Shown in pieces: positions 1-7,497 of a stretch of 64,000 bases of DNA. The translations under genes and the position numbers were made by a program. Below the pieces are notes generated by a model, which saw only the letters and a list, made by a program, of their open reading frames with translations, had not been told where the DNA came from and ran no database searches. Origin of the DNA: Sandaracinus amylolyticus (GTDB lineage: Bacteria > Myxococcota_A > Polyangia > Polyangiales > Sandaracinaceae); contig NZ_CP011125.1 in assembly GCF_000737325.1 (NCBI RefSeq), positions 1,798,001 to 1,862,000 of the forward strand. Direction: 5' to 3'. Positions within the stretch are counted from its first letter, which is position 1, and each line of letters opens with the position of its first letter.

Positions 1-588
1 CTCTCGTTCCCCGCCGATCGTCTCTCGACGCTGCTCGAGGGACGCTCGCCGCTCTTCGAGCCTTCGCTGCGCAGCGTCGCGCGCGACGCGATCGCGATCC
101 GCAGGCGGCTCGGCGCGAGCGCAGGCTACGTGCCCGGCGCCGACGCGGAGCGCGCGCCCGACCTCCTCGATCCCGTCGACCGCATGCTGCTGGTGCGCGA
201 CGCCACCGGGGGCGCGCGCAACACGCGCATCGAGGCGATCGCGGACCTCGCGTCGGTCGCGATGCCGGTCGAGCTCGCGGCGGGACAGGCGCTCTGGCGC
301 GCCGGCGACGCGCGCAGCGGCTGGTGCCTGCTGCTCGCGTCGGGCGAGATCATCGGTCGCGCCCGCGAGCCCGATCAGACCTTCGTGCACCGGCGCGGCG
401 ACGCCGCCGGTCTGCTCGACGCGTTCGCCGCGACGCCGCGATGGTACGACGCGACCGTGCAGCGCACCGCGTCGGCGCTCCGCATCGAGCGCGACGATCT
501 CCTCGAGATCATCGGCGATCACCCGGCGCTCCAGGACGAGATGTTCCAACGGATGGGCGGCGCCGCGCTGCGCGCGCTCGATCGCTGA
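1..588 (+). CDS. C-terminal part of a cyclic-nucleotide-binding-domain protein (5' end outside window)
   Basis: The reading frame is open from base 1 to the TGA at 586–588, so the start lies upstream of the window. The last ~100 residues look like a Crp-type cNMP-binding beta-barrel: an 'AAGQALWRAGD' strand-turn, a 'LLASGEIIGR' strand and a closing 'RIERDDLLEII..HP' segment. The part before it is Arg/Asp-rich and unassigned. It lies 50 nt before an Npt-type nucleotide carrier; in related bacteria such carriers are often linked to HEAT-repeat and cNMP-binding modules, so the two may work together, which is inference. No DNA-binding domain follows the barrel, so it is probably not a Crp-type transcription factor. 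Confidence 0.7.
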   Translation, partial: LSFPADRLSTLLEGRSPLFEPSLRSVARDAIAIRRRLGASAGYVPGADAERAPDLLDPVDRMLLVRDATGGARNTRIEAIADLASVAMPVELAAGQALWRAGDARSGWCLLLASGEIIGRAREPDQTFVHRRGDAAGLLDAFAATPRWYDATVQRTASALRIERDDLLEIIGDHPALQDEMFQRMGGAALRALDR

Positions 589-597
589 ACCACAAGC

Positions 598-628
598 GCA
601 TCCAACGCGGCGATCGTGATCGGCGGCA
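598..628 (+). promoter_or_regulatory. TCCAAC promoter-like element, copy 1 (nucleotide carrier)
   Basis: GCATCCAAC lies at 598–606, and a CA dinucleotide occurs 20 nt after it at 627–628. The GTG start of the next gene is 33 nt beyond the end of the motif. The same layout recurs upstream of catalase, OsmC and the ferritin/CDGSH gene. The role as a promoter is inferred from the repeated spacing only. Confidence 0.45.
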
Positions 629-638
629 CGCCGGATCG

Positions 639-1943
639 GTGGCCGATCTCACTCCCGCACCGCGCCGCTGGCACCGCGTCGTCGATCTCCATCCCGGCGA
701 GTGGCCGATCGCGATCCTCCTCGCGCTCGACCTCTTCGTCGTGCTCGTCGCGTACTACGTGCTCAAGACCGCGCGCGAGCCGCTCGTGCTCGCGACCGGC
801 GGGGCCGAGATGAAGTCCTACGCCGCCGCGGTGCAGGCGCTCGTCCTCGTGCCGCTCGTGCCGATGTACGGCCGCCTCGTCGCGCGCGTCCGCCGCGAGC
901 GCTTCGTGCCCGCCGTCATCGCGGTGTTCATCGTGTGCGTCGGTCTCTTCGCGATCGCGGCCGGCCTGCGCGCGCCCGGGATCGGCATCGCGTTCTACGT
1001 GTGGGTCGGCATCTTCAGCCTCGCGGTGGTCGCGCAGTTCTGGTCGGTCGCGAACGACGTGCTCACCGAGGAGCAGGGCAAGCGCATCTTCCCGGTGGTC
1101 GCCTCGGGCGCGACGATCGGCGCCGCGTCGGGCGCGCGGATCGCGTCGTGGCTCTTCGACGCGGGCCTCGGCGTGATCGCGCTCTTCGGCGTCGCGGCCG
1201 CGCTCCTCGCGCTGCACCTCGTCTGCACCGTCGTCGCGATGCGGCTCCATCCGCCGACGCCGCACGCCGAGCACCACGAGGAGACCAACGGGTTCCTCCT
1301 GGTCTGGAAGAGCCCGTACCTCCGCGCGATCGCGCTGATGATGCTGATCGCGAACCTCGTGAACACCGTCGGCGAGTACGTGCTCGGCCGCACCGCGGTC
1401 GAGTCCGCCGAGGCCGCGCTCGCGCTCGCCGAGGGCGTCGCGGATCCCCGCGCGTTCGTGGAGGCCCGCGTCGGCGCGTTCTACGGCGAATTCTTCTTCC
1501 AGGTGAACGTCGTCGCGATCGCGCTCCAGCTCCTCGTCGCGTCGTCGCTGGTGCGCTTCCTCGGCACGCGCGGCGCGATCGCCGCGCTCCCCATCGTCGC
1601 GCTCGGCTCGTACGCGATGATCGCCGCGGGCGCGACGCTCGCGATCGTGCGCGCCGCGAAGGTCGCGGAGAACGCGACCGACTACTCGATCATGAACACC
1701 GGCCGCGCGCTGCTCTGGCTGCCGACGACGCCGATAGAGAAGTACAGCGCGAAGCAGGCGATCGACGCGTTCTTCGTGCGCGCCGGTGACGTCCTCGCGG
1801 CCGCGGTGGTGTTCGTCGGGGCCGAGGTGATCGAGCTCGGCGTCGAGGGGTTCGCGGCGCTCAACGTGGCGCTCTGCGGCGCGTGGCTCGTGCTCGTCGC
1901 CTCGCTCGCGAAGAAGCACGACGCGCTGTCTCGCGCGCGCTGA
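639..1943 (+). CDS. Npt1/Npt2-family nucleotide (ATP/ADP) transporter-like membrane protein
   Basis: A 434-residue polytopic membrane protein with roughly ten to twelve hydrophobic segments. The early 'YYVLKTAREPLVLATGGAE' stretch is typical of bacterial ATP/ADP translocase-like (Npt/TlcA) proteins of the MFS clan, as is the late 'LLWLPTTPIEKYSAKQAID' stretch. The family exchanges nucleotides across the inner membrane in intracellular parasites; in free-living deltaproteobacteria its substrate is unknown. The GTG at 639 was chosen because it precedes the first conserved segment and lies 33 nt from the TCCAAC element, the spacing seen at other genes. There is no clear Shine-Dalgarno. An upstream extension of the frame runs antisense-like through the previous gene and is not believed. 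Confidence 0.75.
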   Translation: MADLTPAPRRWHRVVDLHPGEWPIAILLALDLFVVLVAYYVLKTAREPLVLATGGAEMKSYAAAVQALVLVPLVPMYGRLVARVRRERFVPAVIAVFIVCVGLFAIAAGLRAPGIGIAFYVWVGIFSLAVVAQFWSVANDVLTEEQGKRIFPVVASGATIGAASGARIASWLFDAGLGVIALFGVAAALLALHLVCTVVAMRLHPPTPHAEHHEETNGFLLVWKSPYLRAIALMMLIANLVNTVGEYVLGRTAVESAEAALALAEGVADPRAFVEARVGAFYGEFFFQVNVVAIALQLLVASSLVRFLGTRGAIAALPIVALGSYAMIAAGATLAIVRAAKVAENATDYSIMNTGRALLWLPTTPIEKYSAKQAIDAFFVRAGDVLAAAVVFVGAEVIELGVEGFAALNVALCGAWLVLVASLAKKHDALSRAR

Positions 1944-1960
1944 TCGCGCCACGCAAGGCC

Positions 1961-1991
1961 GTTCAACGACGCGCGCGTCTCTCGACCCAGG
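1961..1991 (+). promoter_or_regulatory. TCCAAC-like promoter element, copy 2 (isochorismatase operon)
   Basis: GTTCAAC at 1961–1967 differs by one base from the consensus. The CA dinucleotide follows 20 nt later, inside CAGGCTCTC, a 9-mer that also occurs at the same place in the copy before the ferritin-like gene. Distance to the ATG is 53 nt, leaving room for the AGGAGA ribosome-binding site at 2010–2015. Confidence 0.4.
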
Positions 1992-2019
1992 CTCTCCGCA
2001 GACCCACTCAGGAGAGATC

Positions 2020-2676
2020 ATGCCCAAGGCCACGACCACCGTTCCGAAGTCGCTCCTCTCGCCCTCCGATCACACGCTGCTCCTCGTCGACCATCAGTCG
2101 CAGATGGCGTTCGCGGCGCAGTCGATCGACGGGATCACACTGCGCACCAACGCGGCGCTCGTGGCGCGCTCCGCGCGCGTGTTCGACGTCGCGACCATCG
2201 TCACTACGGTCGCCGAGAAGAGCTTCTCCGGGCCTCTCTTCCCCGAGATCCCGAAGGCGCTCCCCGAGCACACCGCGATCGATCGCACGACCATGAACCC
2301 CTTCGAGGACGCGAACGTCGTCGAGCGCATCAACGCGCTCGGCAAGGACCGCCTCGTGATCGCGGGGCTCTGGACCTCGGTGTGCGTCGCGGGCCCGGTG
2401 CTCACGGCGCTCGAGCAGGGCTTCGAGGTGTTCGTCGTGACCGACGCGTGCGGCGACGTGTCGCCCGAGGCGCACGAGCGCGCGGTGAGCCGCATGGTGC
2501 AGGCCGGTGCGCGCCCGATCACGGCGCTCGCGTACCTGCTCGAGCTGCAGCGCGACTGGGGCCGCGCGCGCACCTACGACGCCGTGATCGACGTCGCGAA
2601 GGATCACGGCGGCGGCTACGGGCTCGGCATCCAGTACGCGAAGTCGATGTTCGGCGCGTCGGAAGGCGGGCACTGA
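2020..2676 (+). CDS. Isochorismatase-like (cysteine) hydrolase
   Basis: 218 residues, the usual size for the YcaC/nicotinamidase-like branch of the isochorismatase superfamily. The catalytic Asp is expected in 'LLVDHQ' (D24) and the nucleophilic Cys in 'TSVCVAG' (C122). The C-terminal segment 'DHGGGYGLGIQYAKSMF' resembles YcaC-type members. These enzymes hydrolyse C–N or ether bonds of small molecules in the cytoplasm; the substrate cannot be told from sequence. AGGAGA sits 5 nt before the ATG. It is the first gene of a run continuing with XapX, amidohydrolase, DoxX and DUF1275, suggesting catabolism or detoxification of a small amide-type compound (inference). Confidence 0.85.
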   Translation: MPKATTTVPKSLLSPSDHTLLLVDHQSQMAFAAQSIDGITLRTNAALVARSARVFDVATIVTTVAEKSFSGPLFPEIPKALPEHTAIDRTTMNPFEDANVVERINALGKDRLVIAGLWTSVCVAGPVLTALEQGFEVFVVTDACGDVSPEAHERAVSRMVQAGARPITALAYLLELQRDWGRARTYDAVIDVAKDHGGGYGLGIQYAKSMFGASEGGH

Positions 2677-2712
2677 GATGACGCGCCCGAGCGGGTGCGA
2701 AGGGAGGTCGCC

Positions 2713-2973
2713 GTGAAGCTCTACGTCGTGTCCCTCCTGGCCGGCGCGCTGGTCGGGATCGTGTACGCCGTGATCGACGTGCGCTCACCCGCGCCCCCGC
2801 TCGTCGCGCTCGTCGGTCTGCTCGGCATGCTGCTCGGCGAGCAGGTCGTGCCGGTGGCGCGGCGGATGTCGCGCGGAGAGCCGATCACCGCGGCGTGGAT
2901 CGCCTCGGAGTGCGTGCCGCGCATCACCGGCGCGCCGCCCTCGGAGCCCGAGCGCGAGGAGCACGCGCGATGA
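2713..2973 (+). CDS. XapX-domain small membrane protein
   Basis: 86 residues with two hydrophobic segments ('KLYVVSLLAGALVGIVYAVI' and 'PPLVALVGLLGMLLGEQ') matching the XapX/DUF1427 motif with its Gly-rich second helix. Function of the family is not established; members commonly sit beside isochorismatase or amidohydrolase genes, as here. The GTG at 2713 is preferred over an ATG-less extension because AGGGAGG lies just upstream at 2701–2707. The stop codon overlaps the ATG of the next gene (ATGA), so translation is probably coupled. Confidence 0.8.
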   Translation: MKLYVVSLLAGALVGIVYAVIDVRSPAPPLVALVGLLGMLLGEQVVPVARRMSRGEPITAAWIASECVPRITGAPPSEPEREEHAR

Positions 2974-4778
2974 CCGATCTCGTCGTGCACGGTGCCGCGA
3001 TCACCACGCTCGATCCCCGCAGGCCCACCGCGACCGCGCTCGCGGTGCGCGACGGGCGCTTCTTCGCGGTGGGTGACGACGCGGAGATCATGGCGCTCAG
3101 CGAGCCGCACACGCGCGTGATCGACGGGCGCAAGCGCCGGCTGATCCCAGGCCTCGTCGACAGCCACATCCACGTGATCCGCGGCGGGCTCCACTACAAC
3201 CTCGAGCTCCGCTGGGACGGAGTGCGCTCGCTCGCCGACGCGATGGCGATGCTCGCGCGCCAGGTCGAGGTGACGCCCGCGCCGCAGTGGGTGCGCGTCG
3301 TCGGCGGCTTCACCGAGCACCAGTTCGTCGAACGGCGACTGCCCACGCTCGACGAGCTCAACCGCGTCGCGCCCGAGACGCCGGTGTTCATCCTCCACCT
3401 CTACGATCGCGCGCTGCTGAACCGCGCCGCGCTGCGCGCGTGCGGCTACACGAAAGACACGCCCGATCCGCCGGGCGGACAGCTCGAGCGCGACGCGCGC
3501 GGCGAGCCCACGGGGCTCCTCCTCGCGAAGCCGAACGCGTACATCCTCTACGCGACGCTCGCGAAAGGCCCGGTGCTCCCGCCGGAGCAGCAGATCGGCT
3601 CGACGCGACACTTCATGCGCGAGCTCAACCGGCTCGGCGTGACCTCGGTGATCGACGCGGGCGGCGGGTTCCAGAGCTATCCCGACGACTACGCGATCGT
3701 CCGCGAGCTCGCGGCGCGGGGCGAGCTCACGCTGCGCATCGCCTACAACCTGTTCACCCAGCGCAAGGGCGAGGAGCTCGCCGACTTCGCGCGCTGGACG
3801 AAGATGGTGCGGCCCGGCGACGGCGACGACACCTTCCGCCACAACGGCGCGGGCGAGATGCTCGTGTTCTCCGCGGCGGACTTCGAGGACTTCCGCGAGC
3901 CTCGCCCCGAGCTCTCGCCCTCGATGGAGCCCGAGCTCGAGCAGGTCGTGCGCCTGCTCGCCGAGCATCGCTGGCCGTGGCGCCTCCACGCGACGTACGA
4001 CGAGACGATCACGCGCGCGCTCGACGTGCTCGAGCGCGTGAGCCGCGACGTGCCGTTCGACGGCCTGCACTGGATGATCGATCACGCCGAGACGATCTCG
4101 CAGCGGAACATCGATCGCGTCGCGGCGCTCGGCGGCGGCATCGCGGTGCAGCACCGCATGATGTTCCAGGGCGAAGAGTTCGTGCGCCGCTACGGCGCCG
4201 AGGCCGCGGAGCGCACGCCGCCGATCCGCGCGATGCTCGCGTCCGGCGTGCCGGTCGGCGCCGGCACCGACGCGACGCGCGTCGCGTCGTACAACCCGTG
4301 GGTCGTGCTCTCGTGGCTCGTCACGGGTCGCACGCTCGGCGGCCTCTCGCTCTATCGCCAGTCGAACCTCGTCGATCGCGAGACCGCGCTCCGCCTTCTC
4401 ACCGAGCGCAACGCGTGGTTCTCGTCGGAGGAAGGCAAGAAGGGCCGCATCGAGGCCGGTCAGCTCGCGGACTTCGCGATCCTCTCCGACGACTACTTCG
4501 CAGTCGCCGACGATCGCATCGCCGAGCTCGAGTCGGTCCTCACGGTGCTCGGCGGCCGCGTCGTGCACGGCGCAGGGCCCTTTGGAGCGCTCGCGCCGCC
4601 GCCTCCTCCCGCGGCGCCCGACTGGTCGCCGGTGCGCACGCGAGCCAGCGCCGCGCCTCGCACGACGACGCGCGCGCGCTGCGTCGCGCATCCGACTCCG
4701 CGCCGCGTCTCGCCTCCGTCGGTCGACGACGCGAGCGCGTTCTGGGGCGCGCTCGGCTGCTCGTGCTGGGCATTCTGA
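2970..4778 (+). CDS. YtcJ-type amidohydrolase family protein
   Basis: 602 residues. The N-terminal beta-sandwich leads into 'LIPGLVDSHIHVIRGG' with the HxH metal ligands, followed by a TIM-barrel with 'LHWMIDHAETI' and the late Asp in 'VPVGAGTDATRV', as expected for YtcJ/amidohydrolase-3 proteins. It should hydrolyse amide or imide bonds in the cytoplasm using one or two metal ions. The Ala/Pro/Arg-rich tail ends in 'FWGALGCSCWAF', a Cys-containing terminus seen in this subfamily whose role I do not know. It overlaps XapX by 4 nt and is followed two bases after its stop by DoxX, so these genes form one transcription unit. Confidence 0.88.
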   Translation: MTDLVVHGAAITTLDPRRPTATALAVRDGRFFAVGDDAEIMALSEPHTRVIDGRKRRLIPGLVDSHIHVIRGGLHYNLELRWDGVRSLADAMAMLARQVEVTPAPQWVRVVGGFTEHQFVERRLPTLDELNRVAPETPVFILHLYDRALLNRAALRACGYTKDTPDPPGGQLERDARGEPTGLLLAKPNAYILYATLAKGPVLPPEQQIGSTRHFMRELNRLGVTSVIDAGGGFQSYPDDYAIVRELAARGELTLRIAYNLFTQRKGEELADFARWTKMVRPGDGDDTFRHNGAGEMLVFSAADFEDFREPRPELSPSMEPELEQVVRLLAEHRWPWRLHATYDETITRALDVLERVSRDVPFDGLHWMIDHAETISQRNIDRVAALGGGIAVQHRMMFQGEEFVRRYGAEAAERTPPIRAMLASGVPVGAGTDATRVASYNPWVVLSWLVTGRTLGGLSLYRQSNLVDRETALRLLTERNAWFSSEEGKKGRIEAGQLADFAILSDDYFAVADDRIAELESVLTVLGGRVVHGAGPFGALAPPPPPAAPDWSPVRTRASAAPRTTTRARCVAHPTPRRVSPPSVDDASAFWGALGCSCWAF

Positions 4779-4780
4779 TC

Positions 4781-5257
4781 ATGAGCCGCGCTCCCACCGA
4801 CACACCGGCGCGCGATCGCGCCGTCGACCTCGCACTTCTGCTCCAGCGCGTCGCGTCGGGCGCGCTGCTGTGGGCGTTCCACGTGCGGCCCAAGCTCGAG
4901 CGCTTCGACGAGGAGCTCGCGACCTTCCCCGATCCCTTCGGCATCGGTCACCCCGCGAGCTTCGCGCTCGCCCTCCTGTCCGAAGGCCTCTGCAGCGTCG
5001 CGGTCGCGATCGGGATCGCCACGCGCCTCTCCGCCCTCGCGATCGTGCTCACGATGGGCACCGTGCTGATGCTCGCCGCGCGCGGGCTCGAGGGCGCCGA
5101 CGTGCAATCGGCGCTGCTCTACGCGCTGCTCTATCTGTTGCCGATCGTCGCGGGCCCCGGGCACCTCTCGCTCGATCATCGGCTCCGCCATCGCTACGGC
5201 GCGATCCGTCGCCGCGTCGAGCGACGCATCCTCGCGTGGATCGCGAGCGAGGCATGA
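4781..5257 (+). CDS. DoxX-family membrane protein
   Basis: 158 residues with four hydrophobic helices ('LLLQRVASGALLWAFHV', 'FALALLSEGLCSVAVAIGI', 'ALAIVLTMGTVLMLAA', 'SALLYALLYLLPIVAG') and the DoxX-type 'LDHRL' end. DoxX proteins are inner-membrane proteins linked to quinone or redox stress functions; the exact role is not fixed. Starts 2 nt after the amidohydrolase stop and its own stop overlaps the next start by 4 nt, placing it in the middle of the operon. Confidence 0.8.
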   Translation: MSRAPTDTPARDRAVDLALLLQRVASGALLWAFHVRPKLERFDEELATFPDPFGIGHPASFALALLSEGLCSVAVAIGIATRLSALAIVLTMGTVLMLAARGLEGADVQSALLYALLYLLPIVAGPGHLSLDHRLRHRYGAIRRRVERRILAWIASEA

Positions 5258-5928
5258 GCGAGCCGGGCGCTCCGAAGGTGCCCGCGCTGCTCGCGCTCAC
5301 CTTCGTCACCGGCCTCGTCGACGCGGCGAGCGTGCTCGGGATGGGCCGGGTCTTCGTCGCGAACATGACGGGGAACGTCGTGTTCCTCGGCTTCGCGCTC
5401 GCGGGCGCGGAGAACGTGTCGATCGTCGCGTCGCTCGTCGCGATCGCCGCGTTCCTCGGGGGCGCGCTGATCGGCGGCCGCCTCTCGCACGCGCACGTGC
5501 GGCGCGGTGTGATCCGCGCGTTCGCGATCGAGCTCGCGTGCCTCGCGGTCGCCACCGGCGTCGCGACGCTCGAGGGGCCGTCGATCACGCTCGTGCTGAT
5601 CGTGCTGCTCGGGCTCGCGATGGGGATCCGCAACGCGGTCGTGCGGAGCATGGCGATCCCCGACATGACGACGACCGTGCTCACGCTCACGCTCACCGGC
5701 CTCGCCGCCGACTCGTCCCTCGCGGGCGGGACGAACCCGCGCTGGGCCCGTCGCGTGGCCGCCGCGGTCACGATGCTGCTCGGCGCGCTCGCGGGCGCGC
5801 TCCTGCTGCGCTTCGCGCTCGCGTGGGTGATCGGCGCGGCCGCGATCGTCGAGGCCGTGGCGATCGTTCTGCTCGAGCGCGCGAGCGCGACGACGGCGAT
5901 CGCGCAGCCCGCGAAGCGCCACGACTGA
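5254..5928 (+). CDS. YoaK/DUF1275 family membrane protein
   Basis: 224 residues with about six transmembrane helices. 'ALTFVTGLVDAASVLGMGRVFVANMTGNVVFLGFALAG' is the hallmark N-terminal segment of the YoaK/DUF1275 family, followed by the paired segment 'MGIRNAVVRSMAIPDMTTTVLTLTLTGLAADS'. Function in the family is unproven; a small-molecule transporter is usual guesswork. It starts inside the end of doxX (ATGA) and closes the operon, converging on the AraC gene that ends 6 nt downstream. Confidence 0.85.
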   Translation: MSEPGAPKVPALLALTFVTGLVDAASVLGMGRVFVANMTGNVVFLGFALAGAENVSIVASLVAIAAFLGGALIGGRLSHAHVRRGVIRAFAIELACLAVATGVATLEGPSITLVLIVLLGLAMGIRNAVVRSMAIPDMTTTVLTLTLTGLAADSSLAGGTNPRWARRVAAAVTMLLGALAGALLLRFALAWVIGAAAIVEAVAIVLLERASATTAIAQPAKRHD

Positions 5929-5934
5929 TCGCGG

Positions 5935-6789
5935 TCAGACCGCCGATCGCTCCGGGCTCGCGAGCACGCCCGCGGCCCTGCCCAACGACGCCAGGACACG
6001 TCGATCGCGCGGCTGCGACGCGAGCGCCGCGTACGCGCCGGGCGTGAAGCCCATCACGCGCTTGAAGTGCCGGTTGAAGTGGCTCTGGTCCGCGAAGCCG
6101 CAGTGCAGCGCGACCTCGCGGCACACGGTGCCTCGCCCGAGCAGCGAGCGCGCGTGCTCGAGCCGGTGCTGCACCTGGAAGAGGTGCGGCGGCAGCCCGA
6201 CCTCGCGGGTGAACACGCGCACCAGGTGGAACACCGACACGCCCGCGATCTCACCGAGCTCGTCGAGCGGCACGTTGCGCTGCCACTCCCGCTCGAGGTG
6301 CTCGCGCACCTTCCGCACGTAGCGTCGCTCGCGGCAGCGACCCGAGCCGTGCACCGTCGCGGCGTCGCTCTCGATCTCGCGCAGCAGGGACGCGAGCGAG
6401 CCGTCTTCGATCGCGTTGCGCTCGAGCGGCGAGCGCACGCGCACCGGCGCGAACGCTGTCGGCCCGATCCCGACGACCGCCGGCGGCGGCGGCGCGAGGT
6501 GGGCCAGGAGCACGTCGTTGGGCGCGCCGGGCGCAGGCGCGCTCCACGCGTGCACCTCGTGCGGCGGGATCAGCACGAGCGACCCCTCTGCGATCGCGAT
6601 GGACGCGTGTCGCAGCGTCAGCGTGCGATCACCGGCGCGCACCTCGATCACGAGCGGGTGCGAGGCGCGCCGCCAGTCCGTCGCGGTGATCGCTCCGACG
6701 AACGTCTCCGCGGGCTCGAGGTCGCGCGCGGCGACGCGCAGCGAAGGAAGCTCGGACGGGAAGCGGGGCGCGAGGTGCAGGCTGGACAT
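5935..6789 (-). CDS. AraC-family transcriptional regulator with cupin-like sensor domain
   Basis: 284 residues. The N-terminal half reads like an AraC cupin ligand pocket ('GSLVLIPPHEVHAWS'). The C-terminal ~100 residues contain the double helix-turn-helix: 'VPLDELGEIAGVSVFHLVRVFTREVGLPPH' and 'EVALHCGFADQSHFNRHFKRVMGFTPGAY'. It is convergent with the amidohydrolase operon and divergent from dps, with a 133-nt intergenic region that holds a TCCAAG element reading towards this gene. The ATG at 6789 begins the cupin domain; longer frames extend into dps upstream sequence and are not supported. The ligand is unknown. Confidence 0.88.
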   Translation of the reverse strand: MSSLHLAPRFPSELPSLRVAARDLEPAETFVGAITATDWRRASHPLVIEVRAGDRTLTLRHASIAIAEGSLVLIPPHEVHAWSAPAPGAPNDVLLAHLAPPPPAVVGIGPTAFAPVRVRSPLERNAIEDGSLASLLREIESDAATVHGSGRCRERRYVRKVREHLEREWQRNVPLDELGEIAGVSVFHLVRVFTREVGLPPHLFQVQHRLEHARSLLGRGTVCREVALHCGFADQSHFNRHFKRVMGFTPGAYAALASQPRDRRVLASLGRAAGVLASPERSAV

Positions 6790-6800
6790 GCACCGAGCCT

Positions 6801-6828
6801 CGTCCGTCGAGGGGCCTCGCCACTTGGA
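6801..6828 (-). promoter_or_regulatory. TCCAAG promoter-like element, copy 3 (AraC gene)
   Basis: On the minus strand TCCAAG occupies 6828–6823, 34 nt before the ATG at 6789, matching the spacing at carrier, catalase and OsmC genes. The downstream CA is replaced here by CG, so this copy is weaker. A GCCAAC sequence lies a few bases further upstream (6838–6833). Confidence 0.35.
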
Positions 6829-6922
6829 TCGGGTTGGCGCATCTGCGCTTTCCCGCGCTTCGATGGAACGCTCTTGCGCTCGCGTTGCAGCGCGGCCACG
6901 TCCGCGCGCCATCCTGCGAGGC

Positions 6923-7405
6923 ATGTACCCCACCCAGAACGATCTCGACGTGCGCGTGCGGACCCGGATGGTCGAGCTCCTGAACGACCGCCTCTCCGCC
7001 ACCATCGATCTCTTCAACCAGGCCAAGCAGGCGCACTGGAACGTGAAAGGCCCTGCGTTCCGCGCCCTTCACGAGCTCTTCGACGACGTCGCCGAGCACG
7101 TCGAGGAGTGGAGCGACACGATCGCGGAGCGCGCGGTCGCGCTCGGCGGCAACGCCGAAGGAACGACGCAGCGCGTGGCCGAGCGCACGTCGCTCCCCGC
7201 GTACCCGCTCGAGCTGCAGGCGGGCTCGGCGCACGTCGAGGCGTTCTCGAAGGTGCTCGCCGCGTACGCGGCGCTCGTGCGCGGAGCGATCCAGATCGCG
7301 ACCGACGCCGGCGATGCCGACACCGCCGATCTGTTCACCGAGATCTCGCGCGAGGCCGACAAGGATCTCTGGATGGTCGAAGCGCACCACCCCCGGTATA
7401 CGTGA
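6923..7405 (+). CDS. dps: Dps-family DNA-protection/ferroxidase protein
   Basis: 160 residues, typical Dps length. 'NQAKQAHWNVKGPAF' and 'LHELFDDVAEHVEEWSDTIAERAVALGG' are the two ferroxidase-site segments (H of HWN, D and E of FDDVAEHVEE). Dps forms a 12-subunit shell that oxidises and stores Fe(II) with H2O2 and can bind DNA, protecting it in stationary phase or oxidative stress. It opens a block with a ferritin-like/CDGSH protein, catalase and OsmC, all plausibly stress-induced. No consensus Shine-Dalgarno is evident; the ATG at 6923 is the only start before the conserved region. A strong hairpin follows the stop. Confidence 0.92.
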   Translation: MYPTQNDLDVRVRTRMVELLNDRLSATIDLFNQAKQAHWNVKGPAFRALHELFDDVAEHVEEWSDTIAERAVALGGNAEGTTQRVAERTSLPAYPLELQAGSAHVEAFSKVLAAYAALVRGAIQIATDAGDADTADLFTEISREADKDLWMVEAHHPRYT

Positions 7406-7412
7406 GGCACCA

Positions 7413-7447
7413 TCGGGCGCCGCGGCTCGCGCGCGCGCGGCGCCCGA
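7413..7447 (+). terminator. Perfect 12-bp stem hairpin after dps
   Basis: TCGGGCGCCGCG (7413–7424) is perfectly complementary to CGCGGCGCCCGA (7436–7447), with an 11-nt loop. It begins 8 nt after the dps stop and ends just before the next promoter-like element. There is no T-tract, so it would act as a stability element or a weak or factor-assisted terminator. Confidence 0.55.
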
Positions 7448-7455
7448 CCGTCAAC

Positions 7456-7487
7456 GCCGTCCAACCCGCCGGTGCGTCCGGCGAGCA
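7456..7487 (+). promoter_or_regulatory. TCCAAC promoter-like element, copy 4 (ferritin-like/CDGSH gene)
   Basis: GCCGTCCAAC at 7456–7465 is followed 20 nt later by CA within CAGGCTCTC (from 7486), identical to the 9-mer in copy 2. The ATG is 33 nt from the end of the motif. Confidence 0.5.
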
Positions 7488-7497
7488 GGCTCTCTCG

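Noticed and set aside
2721-4691. A 656-codon minus-strand frame opposite the amidohydrolase.
   Set aside because: Reverse shadow of a clear amidohydrolase with metal-binding motifs.
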